DNA of 64,000 nt from Planctomycetota bacterium (GTDB lineage Bacteria; Planctomycetota; UBA1135; JADKAF01). The notes below the pieces were generated by a model. It ran no database searches. It saw nothing but the letters and a program-made list of their open reading frames with translations, and was not told the origin of the DNA. The position numbers and the translations under genes were made by a program. Position 1 is the first letter of the stretch. Each line of letters starts with the position of its first letter. Below are positions 53,397 to 62,143 of the stretch, piece after piece. The stretch lies in assembly GCA_016719295.1 (NCBI GenBank), contig JADKAF010000001.1, positions 6,944,001 to 7,008,000 on the forward strand, written 5' to 3'.

Positions 53397-54572
53397 CTAC
53401 TGGCGTCTCAGCGCCTGGGTCGGCAGCAGGCGCGCCGCCTTCCACGCAGGTGCCGCGCCGCCGATCAGCCCGAGCACGACGGCGAAGATGGTCGCGTCGA
53501 GCAGGAGCCCCGGCGTGATGCGGAACGCGAAGCTCGCCTCGGTGAAGGTCTGGAAGTTGGTGGTGCCCGTCTCGATGCCGTTCAGCGGCACGACGAGCAG
53601 GAGGCCCACCACCGCGCCGGCCAAGCCGATCAGCGCGCTCTCCAGCAGGAACGAGACGAAGATCGCGAAGCGGCCGAAGCCGAGCGAGAGCAGGATGCCG
53701 ACCTCGCGCGTCCGCGAGCCCACGGAGGCCAGCATGGTGTTCGTCGCGCCGAGCATCGCCGCGATGCCCATGATGCCGCCGATCAAGAAGCCCAGGACGA
53801 GCAGCGTGCCGCCGAGGGCGCCGGTCTGCGAAGCGAAGTAGGCGCGCTCGCCGAGCACCTTCATCGGCGTCTGCTTGTCGCCTTCGAGCTCCTTCGCCAC
53901 CGACTCGATCGAGACGCCCGGCTTCATCTGCGCCATCACGCGCTGGCGCACCTCGCGCTTGATCGCGCCGGCCAAGCGATCGGCGTCGGCCCAGATCTCG
54001 GAGCTGTAGGCGCCGCCGTGCTCGAAGACGCCGACCACGCGGAAGAGACCGTAGTTGATCTGCAGCGTGTCCCCGAGGCGGCAGTTCTTGATGCGGTTCC
54101 CGAGGGGACGGCCCACCATGACCTCGTCGGCGCCGAACGAGATCGCTCGCCCTTCGACGATGCTGAGATCGGCGCCGTGGATCTGCAGGGATGCGGGCTC
54201 GATGCCGCGGATCGGCACGTTGGTCGTGCCACCGTCCAGGCGCTTCAGGTTGAGGGCCAGGTAGGATTCGCCCGCGGCGAGCGGGATTCCGGAGGCGTCG
54301 CTCGCGATCTCGGGGCGACCCTTCTTCAGGAGCTCGACCTGCTCCTTGCGGATCCCGCTCTCACCCTCGCTGGTCGCACCCGGGCGCAGGTAGATCGCGA
54401 CGTCCTCGCGCCCCGTCTCCGAGAACGCGTCCTGGAAGCCCGTGCGCAGAGAGAGGATCGCGCTGAACACGGCGACGGAGAGCGCGATGCCGATCGCGCT
54501 GTAGGCGGACGAGGTCCAGCGCACGCGCAGCGAGCGCAGCGGGTAGGCGAGGGGCAGCAGCTTCAGCGCCAT
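53397..54572 (-). CDS. ABC transporter permease, FtsX/MacB-like (second permease)
   Basis: 391 residues. One N-terminal helix (TSSAYSAIGIALSVAVFSAI), a periplasmic MacB-type core domain of about 220 residues, then three C-terminal helices (GTLLVLGFLIGGIMGIAAML, the VSFLLESALIGLAGAVVGLL pair and the last ATIFAVVLGLIGGAAPAWKA). The coupling segment SRTREVGILLSLGFGRFAI fits this family. Together with the adjacent permease it would form a heterodimer acting with the ATPase and fusion protein as a mechanotransmission-type exporter or lipoprotein release system. Spaced 3 nt from the preceding gene. Confidence 0.88.
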   Translation of the reverse strand: MALKLLPLAYPLRSLRVRWTSSAYSAIGIALSVAVFSAILSLRTGFQDAFSETGREDVAIYLRPGATSEGESGIRKEQVELLKKGRPEIASDASGIPLAAGESYLALNLKRLDGGTTNVPIRGIEPASLQIHGADLSIVEGRAISFGADEVMVGRPLGNRIKNCRLGDTLQINYGLFRVVGVFEHGGAYSSEIWADADRLAGAIKREVRQRVMAQMKPGVSIESVAKELEGDKQTPMKVLGERAYFASQTGALGGTLLVLGFLIGGIMGIAAMLGATNTMLASVGSRTREVGILLSLGFGRFAIFVSFLLESALIGLAGAVVGLLLVVPLNGIETGTTNFQTFTEASFAFRITPGLLLDATIFAVVLGLIGGAAPAWKAARLLPTQALRRQ

Positions 54573-54575
54573 GGA

Positions 54576-55745
54576 TCAAGCCTCCGCGCGGAGCGCATCC
54601 GCCACGCGCAGGCCGCGCGCCTGCAGAGCCGGGAAGAGGCCGCCCGCCGCGCCGACTGCGAGCGCGATCAGGACCCCGATCACGAGCGTCAGCGGCTCCA
54701 CGGTGTAGCCGGGGATCTGCGTGCCGAACATCTCGCGGAAGGTTCCTTCGCTCGAGGCACCCAGCGAGAGGCCCGCGAGGCCGCCGATGCCGCAGAGCAG
54801 CATCGACTCGAAGAGCAGGAGCCGCGCGCCGACGGCGCGACGGAAGCCGAGCGCCTGCAGCACGCCGAGCTCCTTCGTGCGCTCGCGCGCGGTGATCATC
54901 ATCGTGTTCACGACGGAGAAGAGGATCGCGAAGAGCACGGCGCCGCCGATCCCGGAGAGGAACGCGGGCACGCTCCCGAGCATGGTGATGAAGCCGGCTT
55001 GGAACGCGGCCTCGGTCTGCGTGAGGGTGCGCTGCTCGTCGCCCTCGAAGCGCGCGTCGATGCGCTGCGTGATCTCGGCGAGGCCGGTGCCGGGCTTCGT
55101 CTTCACGTAGAAGACGCCGACGCCCTTCGGGCCCTGGACACCGCCGCTCTCGATCCCTTCGTCCAGGTACTCGTACTGGAACCACATCGTGCTCTCGTCG
55201 AGGTTCGTCTTCGTCGACGAGTAGATGCCGCGCACGGTGAACTCCCACGCCGCGCCTGCGGGGCGCGTGTAGATCGTGCCGATCAGCGGGATCGTGTCCC
55301 CGATCTTCCAGCCGAACTTGCGCGCGAGCGCGCGACCGATGAGGCAGCCGCGCCGATCGGCGAGCCACGCGGCGCGCTCCTCGGGCGTGATCACGCACTC
55401 TTGGAACTGCTCGAGGAAGATCTCGGGGTCGACCGCGAACTGCGCGAAGAAGTTGCTCGGGTCGCGATAGACCCCACCGAACCAGTTCCAACGCGCGACG
55501 GACTCGACCCCCTCGACCTCGGCGAGCTTCGCCGTGTAGGTCTTCGGGAGATCCATGAAGAGGCTCACCGCGCTCTGCACGACGACGCGATCGGCGGAAG
55601 AGGACGTGACCGCGCTCTTCAGCGTCGTGATCACCGAGTAGAGGAAGCAGAAGAGGAAGAGCGCCACCGCCACGGCGAGCGCGGTGAGGGCGTTCCGGAG
55701 CTTGTGGCGCAGCAGGTTCCGCCGCAGCAGGGTGAAGAGGCTCAT
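54576..55745 (-). CDS. ABC transporter permease, FtsX/MacB-like (first permease)
   Basis: 389 residues from the ATG at 55745, overlapping the ATPase stop (ATGA). The layout is the same as its partner: an N-terminal helix (NALTALAVAVALFLFCFLYS), a periplasmic domain, and a helix trio with ARERTKELGVLQALGFRRA as the coupling helix. The large periplasmic domain includes SVARWNWFGGVYRDPSNFFA. It is distinct from the second permease, so the complex is probably LolCE-like heteromeric rather than MacB homodimeric. Substrate unknown. Confidence 0.88.
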   Translation of the reverse strand: MSLFTLLRRNLLRHKLRNALTALAVAVALFLFCFLYSVITTLKSAVTSSSADRVVVQSAVSLFMDLPKTYTAKLAEVEGVESVARWNWFGGVYRDPSNFFAQFAVDPEIFLEQFQECVITPEERAAWLADRRGCLIGRALARKFGWKIGDTIPLIGTIYTRPAGAAWEFTVRGIYSSTKTNLDESTMWFQYEYLDEGIESGGVQGPKGVGVFYVKTKPGTGLAEITQRIDARFEGDEQRTLTQTEAAFQAGFITMLGSVPAFLSGIGGAVLFAILFSVVNTMMITARERTKELGVLQALGFRRAVGARLLLFESMLLCGIGGLAGLSLGASSEGTFREMFGTQIPGYTVEPLTLVIGVLIALAVGAAGGLFPALQARGLRVADALRAEA

Positions 55746-56449
55746 GCGTGCGCCACGCCGGCGAGGGCGCCCTTGTCGAGGTGCACGGTCTGGTGGGCGA
55801 ACGCCGAGGCGGCGTTGTCGTGGGTCACCATCAGCACGGTCTTCCCGAGCTCGTCGGCCAGGCGTCGCAGCATCTGCAGCACGGCGTCGGCGTTGGTGCG
55901 GTCCAGGTCGCCGGTGGGCTCGTCGGCGAGGATCAGCGTCGGGTCGCTCGCGATCGCGCGCGCGATCGCGACGCGCTGCTCCTGACCGCCGGAGAGCTGG
56001 CCCGGGCGGTGGCCCGCGCGATCGGCGAGGCCCACGATCTCGAGCGCGTAGCGCGCCTGCTCCTTGCGCTGCGCCTTCGAGAGCGGCTGCAGGAGCAGCG
56101 GCAGCTCGACGTTCTCCTGGGCGGTGAGCACCGGGATCAGGTTGAACGATTGGAAGACGAAGCCCACGTGCCGCGAGCGCCAGGCGGCGAGCTCGTCGGC
56201 GTGCAGCGCGGTGATCTCGGTGGTATCGACGGTGATGCGTCCGGCGTCGGCGTGATCGAGTCCGCCGACGAGGTTCAGCAGCGTCGACTTGCCGGAGCCC
56301 GACGGGCCCATCAGCGCCACGACGCGGCCCGCTTCGATCTCGAGATCGACGCCCGAGAGCACGGTCACGGCTTCCGTGCCGCGTGTGTACGACTTGCGGA
56401 CACCCGCGATGGTGATGTGTCCTCGGCGATCCTGGCTCGAGCTGCTCAT
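55742..56449 (-). CDS. ABC transporter ATPase, LolD/MacB type
   Basis: 235 residues. Walker A GPSGSGKSTLLNL, Q-loop GFVFQSFNLIPVLTAQENVE, signature LSGGQEQRVAIARA, Walker B LILADEPTGDLD and switch His in VMVTHDN-like VLMVTHDNAAS are all present. It drives the two FtsX-type permeases encoded immediately downstream. The gene order fusion protein, ATPase, permease, permease on one strand argues for a tripartite export machine. A hairpin lies between this gene and the fusion-protein gene. Confidence 0.95.
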   Translation of the reverse strand: MSSSSQDRRGHITIAGVRKSYTRGTEAVTVLSGVDLEIEAGRVVALMGPSGSGKSTLLNLVGGLDHADAGRITVDTTEITALHADELAAWRSRHVGFVFQSFNLIPVLTAQENVELPLLLQPLSKAQRKEQARYALEIVGLADRAGHRPGQLSGGQEQRVAIARAIASDPTLILADEPTGDLDRTNADAVLQMLRRLADELGKTVLMVTHDNAASAFAHQTVHLDKGALAGVAHA

Positions 56450-56467
56450 CCTCGGTCACTCCTAAGC

Positions 56468-56490
56468 GCCCCGCGATCGGCGCGGGGCGA
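56468..56490 (-). other. Hairpin inside the export operon
   Basis: Arms CGCCCCGC and GCGGGGCG with a 7-nt loop lie in the 77-nt gap between the fusion-protein gene and the ATPase gene. Position suits an mRNA processing or partial-termination site that lowers expression of the last three genes. No direct evidence of function. Confidence 0.35.
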
Positions 56491-56526
56491 TGTTCCTCGT
56501 TCCTCGGCGTTCCGCGGCGATGCCGC

Positions 56527-57990
56527 TCAGCTCCGGCGAACCATCTGGCCCTCGCGCCACGCGGGTGCGGGATCCAGGACCACCTCGGCTGAGGAGCCGA
56601 GACCGCTGCGCACCACGCGGCTCTCGCCGCGCTCCGCGCCGAGCTCGAGCTCGACCCGCTTCAGCTTCGCTTCCTCGATCACGAACACCGCGGCGCGCTC
56701 GCCGCGGAGATCGAAGAGGGCCGCTCTGGGCACCAGCATCTCGGGCGCGGTCTTCGTCGGCGCCGCGGCACCCGGAGGCGCGAAGCTGACGCGCACGCCC
56801 ATCTCCGGCCGCGCGATCGGCGGGATGCCGCCATCGGGGAACGCCACGCGGACCTCGATCGTCGCCTTCGCGCGATCGGCGGTGGGCCAGATGCGACTCA
56901 CCTGGGCGGGCCAGCCGCGCGCGGGCTCGGCATCGAAGAAGACCTGCGCGCTCGGGCTCTCCTTCACCTGCAGGATGCGCGTCTCGGGGAGCTCGACCTG
57001 CACCTCCAAGCTGTCGAAGTCGACCAGCTCGGCGACCGAGCCGCGGGAGTTCCCCTGGCCTCCGGTGGAGGCGACGACCTCGCCCTCCTCGGCGTTCTTG
57101 CGCACGATCACCCCGGCGAAAGGCGCGCGAATGTACGTGCGCTCGAGCAGGATCGCGGCCGCGTCCTTCTCCGACTTCGCGCGCTCGGATTCGGCATCGA
57201 TGCGCTCGAGCTCGAGCTCGCGCCCCGCGGCGCGCCCGCGCGCTTCCTCCAGCGCGGCCTCGGCTCCCGCTACGCGAGCGGCGGCGGCCGCGACGATCGC
57301 CTGCGCGCGCTCTTCGCTGTTCGCCAGGCGCTCGAGATCCAGCCAGGGGAGGTCGCCCGTCGCGTGCAGCGGCCGCTGGCGTTCGAGCTCGGCGTGCGCG
57401 ATGCGCTCCTCCGCCTGCGCTTGGGCCAGGAACTGCCGAGCATTCACGCAGTCCTGCTCGGCGCGCGTGATGCCGTGCTTCGCGATGACGACCTCCTGCT
57501 CGATCTCCGCGCGCTGCTTCGAGAGCACCGCGATCGCGAGCTCCCGCGTCTGCAGCCCCACGCTGAAGTCGTCGTACTGGATGCGCGCGATGACCTGGTC
57601 CGCCTCGACGCGCTGGCCCTCCTCGACCTTCATCTCGACGAGCAGACCCGAGAGCACGGTGGAGAGCGCCGCGCGCCGCCGCGCGACGATGTAGCCGTTC
57701 GATCCGATCGCCCCCGGCGGGGTCGCGACCTCGCTCCGCACGAAGACCGTGCGCACCTGCAGCGGCGCATCGTTCGCAAGGCCCGCCGCCTGCTGGAGTT
57801 CGGCGCGGAACCACCAAACGGCCGCCGCGGCCGCGAGCGCGAGCAGCCAGCCCCAGCGCAGGCCCCGGCGCGGACGTGCGCTTCCCTTCCGCGGCGCTTC
57901 CGCCGTCGGTCGCTCGATGCGCAGGCGCTTCAAGTCGGGAGCGCCGGTGGGCGGGCTGATCTCGGCCATGTGGGGTGGAGAAGCTACCAT
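56527..57990 (-). CDS. Periplasmic adaptor (membrane fusion) protein, HlyD/MacA type
   Basis: About 487 residues from the ATG at 57990, with AGGGGG eight bases upstream (another ATG at 57969). A proline- and arginine-rich cytoplasmic start and one helix (WGWLLALAAAAAVWWFRAEL) lead to a split lipoyl domain (LVEMKVEEGQRVEADQVIAR ... YIRAPFAGVIVRKNAEEGEV), separated by a long coiled-coil hairpin (about residues 150-290), then beta-barrel and membrane-proximal domains. It links the ABC permeases to an outer-membrane channel; no TolC gene is present here. First gene of the four-gene operon. Confidence 0.9.
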   Translation of the reverse strand: MVASPPHMAEISPPTGAPDLKRLRIERPTAEAPRKGSARPRRGLRWGWLLALAAAAAVWWFRAELQQAAGLANDAPLQVRTVFVRSEVATPPGAIGSNGYIVARRRAALSTVLSGLLVEMKVEEGQRVEADQVIARIQYDDFSVGLQTRELAIAVLSKQRAEIEQEVVIAKHGITRAEQDCVNARQFLAQAQAEERIAHAELERQRPLHATGDLPWLDLERLANSEERAQAIVAAAAARVAGAEAALEEARGRAAGRELELERIDAESERAKSEKDAAAILLERTYIRAPFAGVIVRKNAEEGEVVASTGGQGNSRGSVAELVDFDSLEVQVELPETRILQVKESPSAQVFFDAEPARGWPAQVSRIWPTADRAKATIEVRVAFPDGGIPPIARPEMGVRVSFAPPGAAAPTKTAPEMLVPRAALFDLRGERAAVFVIEEAKLKRVELELGAERGESRVVRSGLGSSAEVVLDPAPAWREGQMVRRS

Positions 57991-58270
57991 GCCGACAACC
58001 CCCTGGGCGATCTCGCCGAGGCGCGCGCGGGCCCGCTCGCAGCGCGCCGATCGGGTGGACCGCGGGCGCCCGAGGGAGCACGCAGAGCGCCAGGAGGGGG
58101 GCAGGCGAAGCGACCCCGCGCGGAACTCAGGGCCGAATCCTCGGGTTCGTAACGGGATCGAGGGTCGTTCTCGCGTCGGCGCGTCGAGGTGTCGCGAGAG
58201 AGCGTGAAGGCGAGAGGCGAGAAGCGAGAAGCGAGAGGCGACAGGAAGCAAGAGCGCGCAGGCGCTACGC
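57991..58270. other. Upstream region of the export operon and left edge of the RAYT island
   Basis: No convincing gene. The right part (from about 58115, CGCGCGGAACTCAGGGCCGA) starts a flank sequence that recurs at about 59743 and 61404, and a GCGAGAAG-rich low-complexity stretch fills 58207-58245. The promoter of the export operon should lie close to 57991. Confidence 0.5.
58115..58190 (+). repeat. Direct flank repeat, copy 1 of 3
   Basis: CCGCGCGGAACTCAGGGCCG followed by AATCCTCGGGTTCGTA and CGGGATCGAG. The same order occurs at about 59746-59815 and at 61404-61480. The three copies bracket the two RAYT units: copy 1 before unit A, copy 2 between units, copy 3 after unit B. This fits duplication by recombination or by insertion into a related copy. 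Confidence 0.7.
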
Positions 58271-58554
58271 CCAGCCCTCCGGCGACGCAAGCGCCGCGCC
58301 CGACGCGCGCGTCACGAGTCGGTGGTGTTCGAGGGTCGACGCGCGTTCGGAGCGAGCGAGACATGCGGAGCCGAGCGCGTCGTTCACGTCGCTTGCTGCG
58401 CCTGCGGGCGCGGCTCCGCTTCGTCGATAGACTTCGGGAGCCGTTTCGGAGCCCGCGAAGGCGGGGGCTCCGAAACTCATGCTTACGGGGGCGGACGGAG
58501 CGTCGACGCGAGGACCGACTCGATGGACATGCGGTTCCACGCCCGCGCGGCGGC
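58271..58554 (+). repeat. Unit A left inverted repeat with REP-like hairpin
   Basis: Begins CCAGCCCTCCGGCGACGCAA, includes the hairpin at 58445-58474 and ends near CCCGCGCGGCGG. Its reverse complement is found at 59452-59735, and same-sense versions start unit B at 59932-60213. Confidence 0.75.
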
Positions 58555-58567
58555 AGACCGGTGTATC

Positions 58568-59293
58568 TCAGTTCGCGCGTTCGCGGCTTGATTGGGCGGG
58601 GTTCGCTCGGGGGCGTTTGGCATGCTTGGAGTGCGGCAGCTCGCGGATGTCGAGCAAGCCGTGGCGACGCCAGCCGGTGGTGAGCAGCCAGGTCGACGCG
58701 GGCGCGACAGCGGCCACCACCGGTGTCGCAGCGATCGAGGGGCGCTCCTTCCAGCCCTCGAACACGGGCGCGCTCGAGCAGAGGTCGATCGAGCTGCGCG
58801 GCACGACGCCGTGCTTCTTGCCGTTCTGCAGCACGTACCGCAGCGCATTCCTCGCCTGCGCCGGCGTCGAGATCACCTCGTCGTGATAGCGGTCGGGGAA
58901 CACCTTGCCGCTGCGGCCCCATAGCTTGTTCAGCGCGCGCGCGAGCGGGCTCAGCAGCGCGTTCATGGCGCGCGCGCCGCACGCGCGATCGTCGGCCTCG
59001 ACAAGTAGATGCAGGTGATTGCCTTGCACGCTGTAGTGGATGATCCGCATCCCATGGCGATCGCTGCTCGCGCTGAGCGCAGCGAGCACGAGCTTCAGCG
59101 CGTCGCCCCGGCGCATGGATGGCAGCCCCTCCGCAAGCCGCACGGTGATGTGCAACGGCTCGCCGCGCTTCTTCGCCGCGCGCTGACGATGCGGCATCCC
59201 GGGCTCAGTACCTTTCGGCTTACGTCCCGCCCCGTTGCGCTTCCCACCATGCTGACGGAAGTCGAGCACGAGCTGTCGATCCTTGCGACGCAT
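58568..59293 (-). CDS. REP-associated tyrosine transposase (IS200/TnpA_REP family), copy A
   Basis: 241 residues from the ATG at 59293, preceded by GAGGAA; longer upstream open frame reads through the inverted repeat and is not protein-like. A basic N-terminus (KRNGAGRKPKG) precedes the Y1 transposase domain: the HUH motif is GNHLHLLVEA (His93, His95), and the catalytic tyrosine is in LRYVLQNGKK (Tyr153). DRYHDEV and TPAQARNALR are typical too. Such enzymes cut and join single-stranded DNA at REP hairpins. It differs from copy B at 24 of 241 residues, with both active sites kept. Confidence 0.93.
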   Translation of the reverse strand: MRRKDRQLVLDFRQHGGKRNGAGRKPKGTEPGMPHRQRAAKKRGEPLHITVRLAEGLPSMRRGDALKLVLAALSASSDRHGMRIIHYSVQGNHLHLLVEADDRACGARAMNALLSPLARALNKLWGRSGKVFPDRYHDEVISTPAQARNALRYVLQNGKKHGVVPRSSIDLCSSAPVFEGWKERPSIAATPVVAAVAPASTWLLTTGWRRHGLLDIRELPHSKHAKRPRANPAQSSRERAN

Positions 59294-59451
59294 ACGTCTT
59301 CCTCTGCCCCGCGCAGCTTCGCATCCCGGATCTCGTTCCAGCACATAGAACGCAGAGGCGCCGTAGTTGGTTGCATAGAAAGTCGGAAACTTGATAGAGC
59401 TAGGTTGTCCGTTTTCCCGTCTCGTTGCGCAGCGAATCCGCGCTGTCTCCC
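59294..59451. other. Region upstream of RAYT copy A
   Basis: No gene of its own. It reads as the 5' leader of the reverse-strand transposase gene and is nearly repeated at 60953-61109 for copy B (for example CGCCGTAGTTGGTT and AGTCGGAAACTTGATA). The promoter of the transposase gene probably lies here. Confidence 0.45.
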
Positions 59452-59735
59452 TACCGCCGCGCGGGCGTGGAATCGCACGCCCATCGAGCCGGTTCTCGCA
59501 TCGACGCTCCGTTCGCCCCCGCAAGCATGATTTTCGGAGCCCCCGCCTTCGCGGGCTCCGAAACGGCGCACGACGTCTATCGAGGTAGCGGAGCCGCATC
59601 CGGAGGCGATGCAAGCGACGTGACCGCCGCGCTCGCTCTCCAATCGCGCAGGGCTCCGAACTCGCGTCGACGCAGCATGTCTCTCGACGTCCTTCACGCG
59701 CGGCGGGCGCGGCGCTTGCTTCGCCGGAGGGCTGG
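59452..59735 (-). repeat. Unit A right inverted repeat with REP-like hairpin
   Basis: Starts TACCGCCGCGCGGGCGTGGA and ends CCGGAGGGCTGG. It is the reverse-complement partner of 58271-58554 and has the hairpin at 59533-59562. Confidence 0.75.
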
Positions 59736-59819
59736 CGGAGCGGCCGTCGCGGAGCTCGGGTTCGAATGCTCAGGTTCGTACCGGGATCGAGTTGCGTTCT
59801 CGCCTCGGCGCGTCGATCT

Positions 59820-59895
59820 GCTGCGCGTGCGCGTGCGCGTGCGCGTGCGCGTGAAAGCGAGAAGCGAGAAGCGAGAAGCGAGAAGCGAGAAGAGA
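59820..59895. repeat. Two microsatellites at the unit A/unit B junction
   Basis: About five copies of a hexamer (GCGTGC) are followed by about five copies of the 7-mer GCGAGAA. The latter stretch is also present, shorter and broken, before unit A at 58207-58245, so it belongs to the repeated flank and has expanded here by slippage. Confidence 0.8.
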
Positions 59896-60226
59896 GAGGC
59901 GACAGAAATCAAGACCGCGTAGGCGCTACGCCCGGCCCTCCGGCGAAGCAAGCGCCGCGCCCGACGCGCGCGTGACGAGTCGGTGGTGTTCGAGGGTCGA
60001 CGCGCGTTCGGAGCGAGCAAGAGATGCGGAGCGGAGCGCGTCGTTCGTCGCTTGCTGCGCCTGCGGGCGCGGCTTCGCTTCGTCGATAGACTTCGGGAGC
60101 CGTTTCGGAGCCCGCGAAGGCGGGGGCTCCGAAACTCATGCTTGCGAGGGCGAACGGAGCGTCGAGGCGAGAACCGGCTCGATGGACACGCGGTTCCGCG
60201 CCCGCGCGGCGGCAGACCGGTGAACC

Positions 60227-60952
60227 TCAGCGCGCACGTTCGCGCCTTGATGGGGCGAGGTTCGCTCGAGGTCGTCCAGCGTGCTTGGAGTGCGGCAGCT
60301 CGCGGATGTCGAGCAAGCCGTGGCGACGCCAGCCGGTGGTGAGCAGCCAAGTCGACGCGGGTGCGACGATGGCCACGTCTGGTGTCGCGGGGATCGAGGG
60401 GCGCTCTCTCCAACCATCGAAGGCGGACGCGCTCGAGCACAGATCGATAGAGGAGCGCGGCACGGCGCCGTGCTTCTTGCCGTTCTGGAGCACATACCGC
60501 AGCGCATTCCTCGCCTGCGCCGGCGTCGAGATCACCTCGTCGTGATAGCGATCGGGGAACACCTGGCCGCTGCGGCCCCAGAGCTTGTTCAACGTGCGTG
60601 CGAGCGGGCTCATCAACGCGTTCATGCCACGCGCGACGCACGTGCGATCATCGGCTTCGACGAGGAGGTGCAGGTGATTGCCCTGCACGCTGTAGTGGAT
60701 GATCCGCATCCCGTGGCGATCGCTGCTCGCGCTGAGCGCAGCGAGCACGAGCTTCAGCGCGCCACCTCGACGCAGCGATGGCAGCCCCTCCGCGAGCCGC
60801 ACGGTGATGTGCAGCGGCTCGCTGCGCTTCTTCGCCGCGCGCTGACGATGCGGCATTCCCGCTTCCGTTCCCTTCGGCTTCCGTCCCGCCCCCTTGCGCT
60901 TCCCACCATGCTGACGAAAGTCGAGCACGAGCTGTCGATCCTTGCGACGCAT
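60227..60952 (-). CDS. REP-associated tyrosine transposase, copy B
   Basis: 241 residues from the ATG at 60952 (GAGGAA upstream). It aligns with copy A without gaps and is about 90 percent identical by direct count (217 of 241). His93/His95 and Tyr153 are conserved, as is the basic KRKGAGRKPKG start. Changes are commoner in the last third (for example DGWRERPSIPATPDVA). It is probably functional, or was until recently. Having two intact diverged copies side by side is unusual, since RAYTs are normally single-copy. Confidence 0.93.
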   Translation of the reverse strand: MRRKDRQLVLDFRQHGGKRKGAGRKPKGTEAGMPHRQRAAKKRSEPLHITVRLAEGLPSLRRGGALKLVLAALSASSDRHGMRIIHYSVQGNHLHLLVEADDRTCVARGMNALMSPLARTLNKLWGRSGQVFPDRYHDEVISTPAQARNALRYVLQNGKKHGAVPRSSIDLCSSASAFDGWRERPSIPATPDVAIVAPASTWLLTTGWRRHGLLDIRELPHSKHAGRPRANLAPSRRERAR

Positions 60953-61109
60953 ACGTCTTCCTCTGCCCTGCGCAGCTTCGCATCCCGGATCTCGTTCCAG
61001 CATATAGAACGCAGCGGCGCCGTAGTTGGTTTCGTAGAAAGTCGGAAACTTGATACAGCGAGGTTGTTCGCTACCGGATCTCGCTGCGCAGCAGAGCCAG
61101 ATAGCCCCT
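60953..61109. other. Region upstream of RAYT copy B
   Basis: Leader of the transposase gene, closely matching 59294-59451. No separate gene seen. Confidence 0.45.
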
Positions 61110-61393
61110 TACCGCCGCGCGGGCGTGGAACCGCACGCCCATCGAGCCGGTTCTCGCGCCGACTCTCCGTTCGCCCCCGTAAGCATGAGTTTCGGAGCCC
61201 CCGCCTTCGCGGGCTCCGAAACGCCGCACGATGTCTATCGACGTAGCGGAGCCGCATCCGGAGGCGATGCAGGCGACGTGACCGCCGCGCTCGCTCTCGA
61301 ATCGCATCAGGCGTCCTACGCGCGTTAACGCGCGATGTCGCTCGACGTCGTTCACGCGCGGCGGGCGCGGCGCTTGCTTCGCCGGAGGGCTGG

Positions 61394-61546
61394 CGGAGCG
61401 GCCCCGCGCGGAACTCGGGTCCGAAGGTTCTCGTTCGTACCGCAATCGAGCCTCCTTCTCGCGTCGACTCCCGCATCTTCGTCACCGTCCGCTCCACGGC
61501 GTGCACTCCATGGAGCACCTCCCTGCCGCTGCGCTACCATGCCCCC
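61394..61546. other. Right flank of the RAYT island and leader of the maf gene
   Basis: Contains copy 3 of the direct flank repeat (61404-61480: CCGCGCGGAACTCGGGTCCG onward), after which unique sequence leads to the maf start at 61547. No gene. Confidence 0.6.
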
Positions 61547-62143
61547 ATGACCGCTTCCGTCCGCCCGCCACGACTCCTCCTCGCCAGCACCTCCCCGTAC
61601 CGCCGACGCCAGCTCGAGCGCCTCGGGCTCGCGTTCGAACAAGCCGCGCCGCGCTGCGATGAAGAAGCCTTGAAGCGACCCGGCATCGCGCCGCGCGCGC
61701 TCGCGCTCGAGCTCGCGGCGGCGAAGGCCGCTTCGCTTGCGGAGGACTACCCCGAGGCGTTGATTATCGGGGGCGATCAGATCGTGGCCCTCGGCGATGA
61801 GATCTTCGGCAAGAGCGGAACGCGGGAGCGCGCGATCGCCCAGCTCGAGCGCCTGCAGGGGCGCACGCACGAGCTCATCTCGGCGTTGGTGCTGCAGCGG
61901 GGGAGCGAAGTTCGTTCGCATGCCACGATCGCGCGCCTCCACATGCGTCCGTTGGACCGCGCCGCGATCGAGCGCATCCTCGACGCAGATGCGCCGTACG
62001 ACTGCGCCGGCTGCTACAAGCTCGAGTCGCGCGGCATCGCGATGTTCACCTCGATCGCGTGCGAAGACCCGAGCGCGATCGAAGGGCTGCCGCTGATCGC
62101 GCTGGTCGATGCGCTGCGCGCCTTCGGCGTCGTCGTGCCGTGA
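61547..62143 (+). CDS. Maf family nucleotide pyrophosphatase, YceF-like
   Basis: 198 residues. Maf proteins hydrolyse modified or canonical nucleoside triphosphates to monophosphates. Visible are the start RLLLASTSPYRRRQLERLGL, the acidic EALKRPG segment, LIIGGDQIVALGDEIFGKSG with the catalytic Asp, GRTHELISALVL and the DCAGCYKLESRGIAMF stretch. GGDQ in place of GADT and DCAG are features of the YceF subgroup, which prefers 7-methyl-GTP. The stop overlaps the GTG start of the NUDIX gene, so both sanitising enzymes would be made together. Confidence 0.9.
   Translation: MTASVRPPRLLLASTSPYRRRQLERLGLAFEQAAPRCDEEALKRPGIAPRALALELAAAKAASLAEDYPEALIIGGDQIVALGDEIFGKSGTRERAIAQLERLQGRTHELISALVLQRGSEVRSHATIARLHMRPLDRAAIERILDADAPYDCAGCYKLESRGIAMFTSIACEDPSAIEGLPLIALVDALRAFGVVVP

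Larger units (their letters stand above)
58271..59735. mobile_element. RAYT unit A: transposase gene inside about 284-nt inverted repeats
   Basis: The left end (58271-58554) and right end (59452-59735) are imperfect reverse complements along their whole length; each contains a 30-nt hairpin (58445-58474 and 59533-59562; arms TTCGGAGCCC/GGGCTCCGAA). The single gene inside (58568-59293) encodes a REP-type tyrosine transposase. This is the layout of a transposase bounded by REP-like ends in opposite orientation, but with much longer repeated ends than a simple REP pair. The same design recurs as unit B, 1659 bp further on. Confidence 0.8.
59932..61393. mobile_element. RAYT unit B: transposase gene inside about 284-nt inverted repeats
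   Basis: Same organisation as unit A: left repeat 59932-60213, transposase gene 60227-60952, right repeat 61110-61393, with hairpins at 60104-60133 and 61191-61220. The genes of A and B are offset by exactly 1659 bp. Nucleotide differences are spread evenly, so the duplication is not recent. A 16-nt palindrome CGCGCGTTAACGCGCG lies at 61318-61333 in the right repeat and is not in unit A. Confidence 0.8.
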
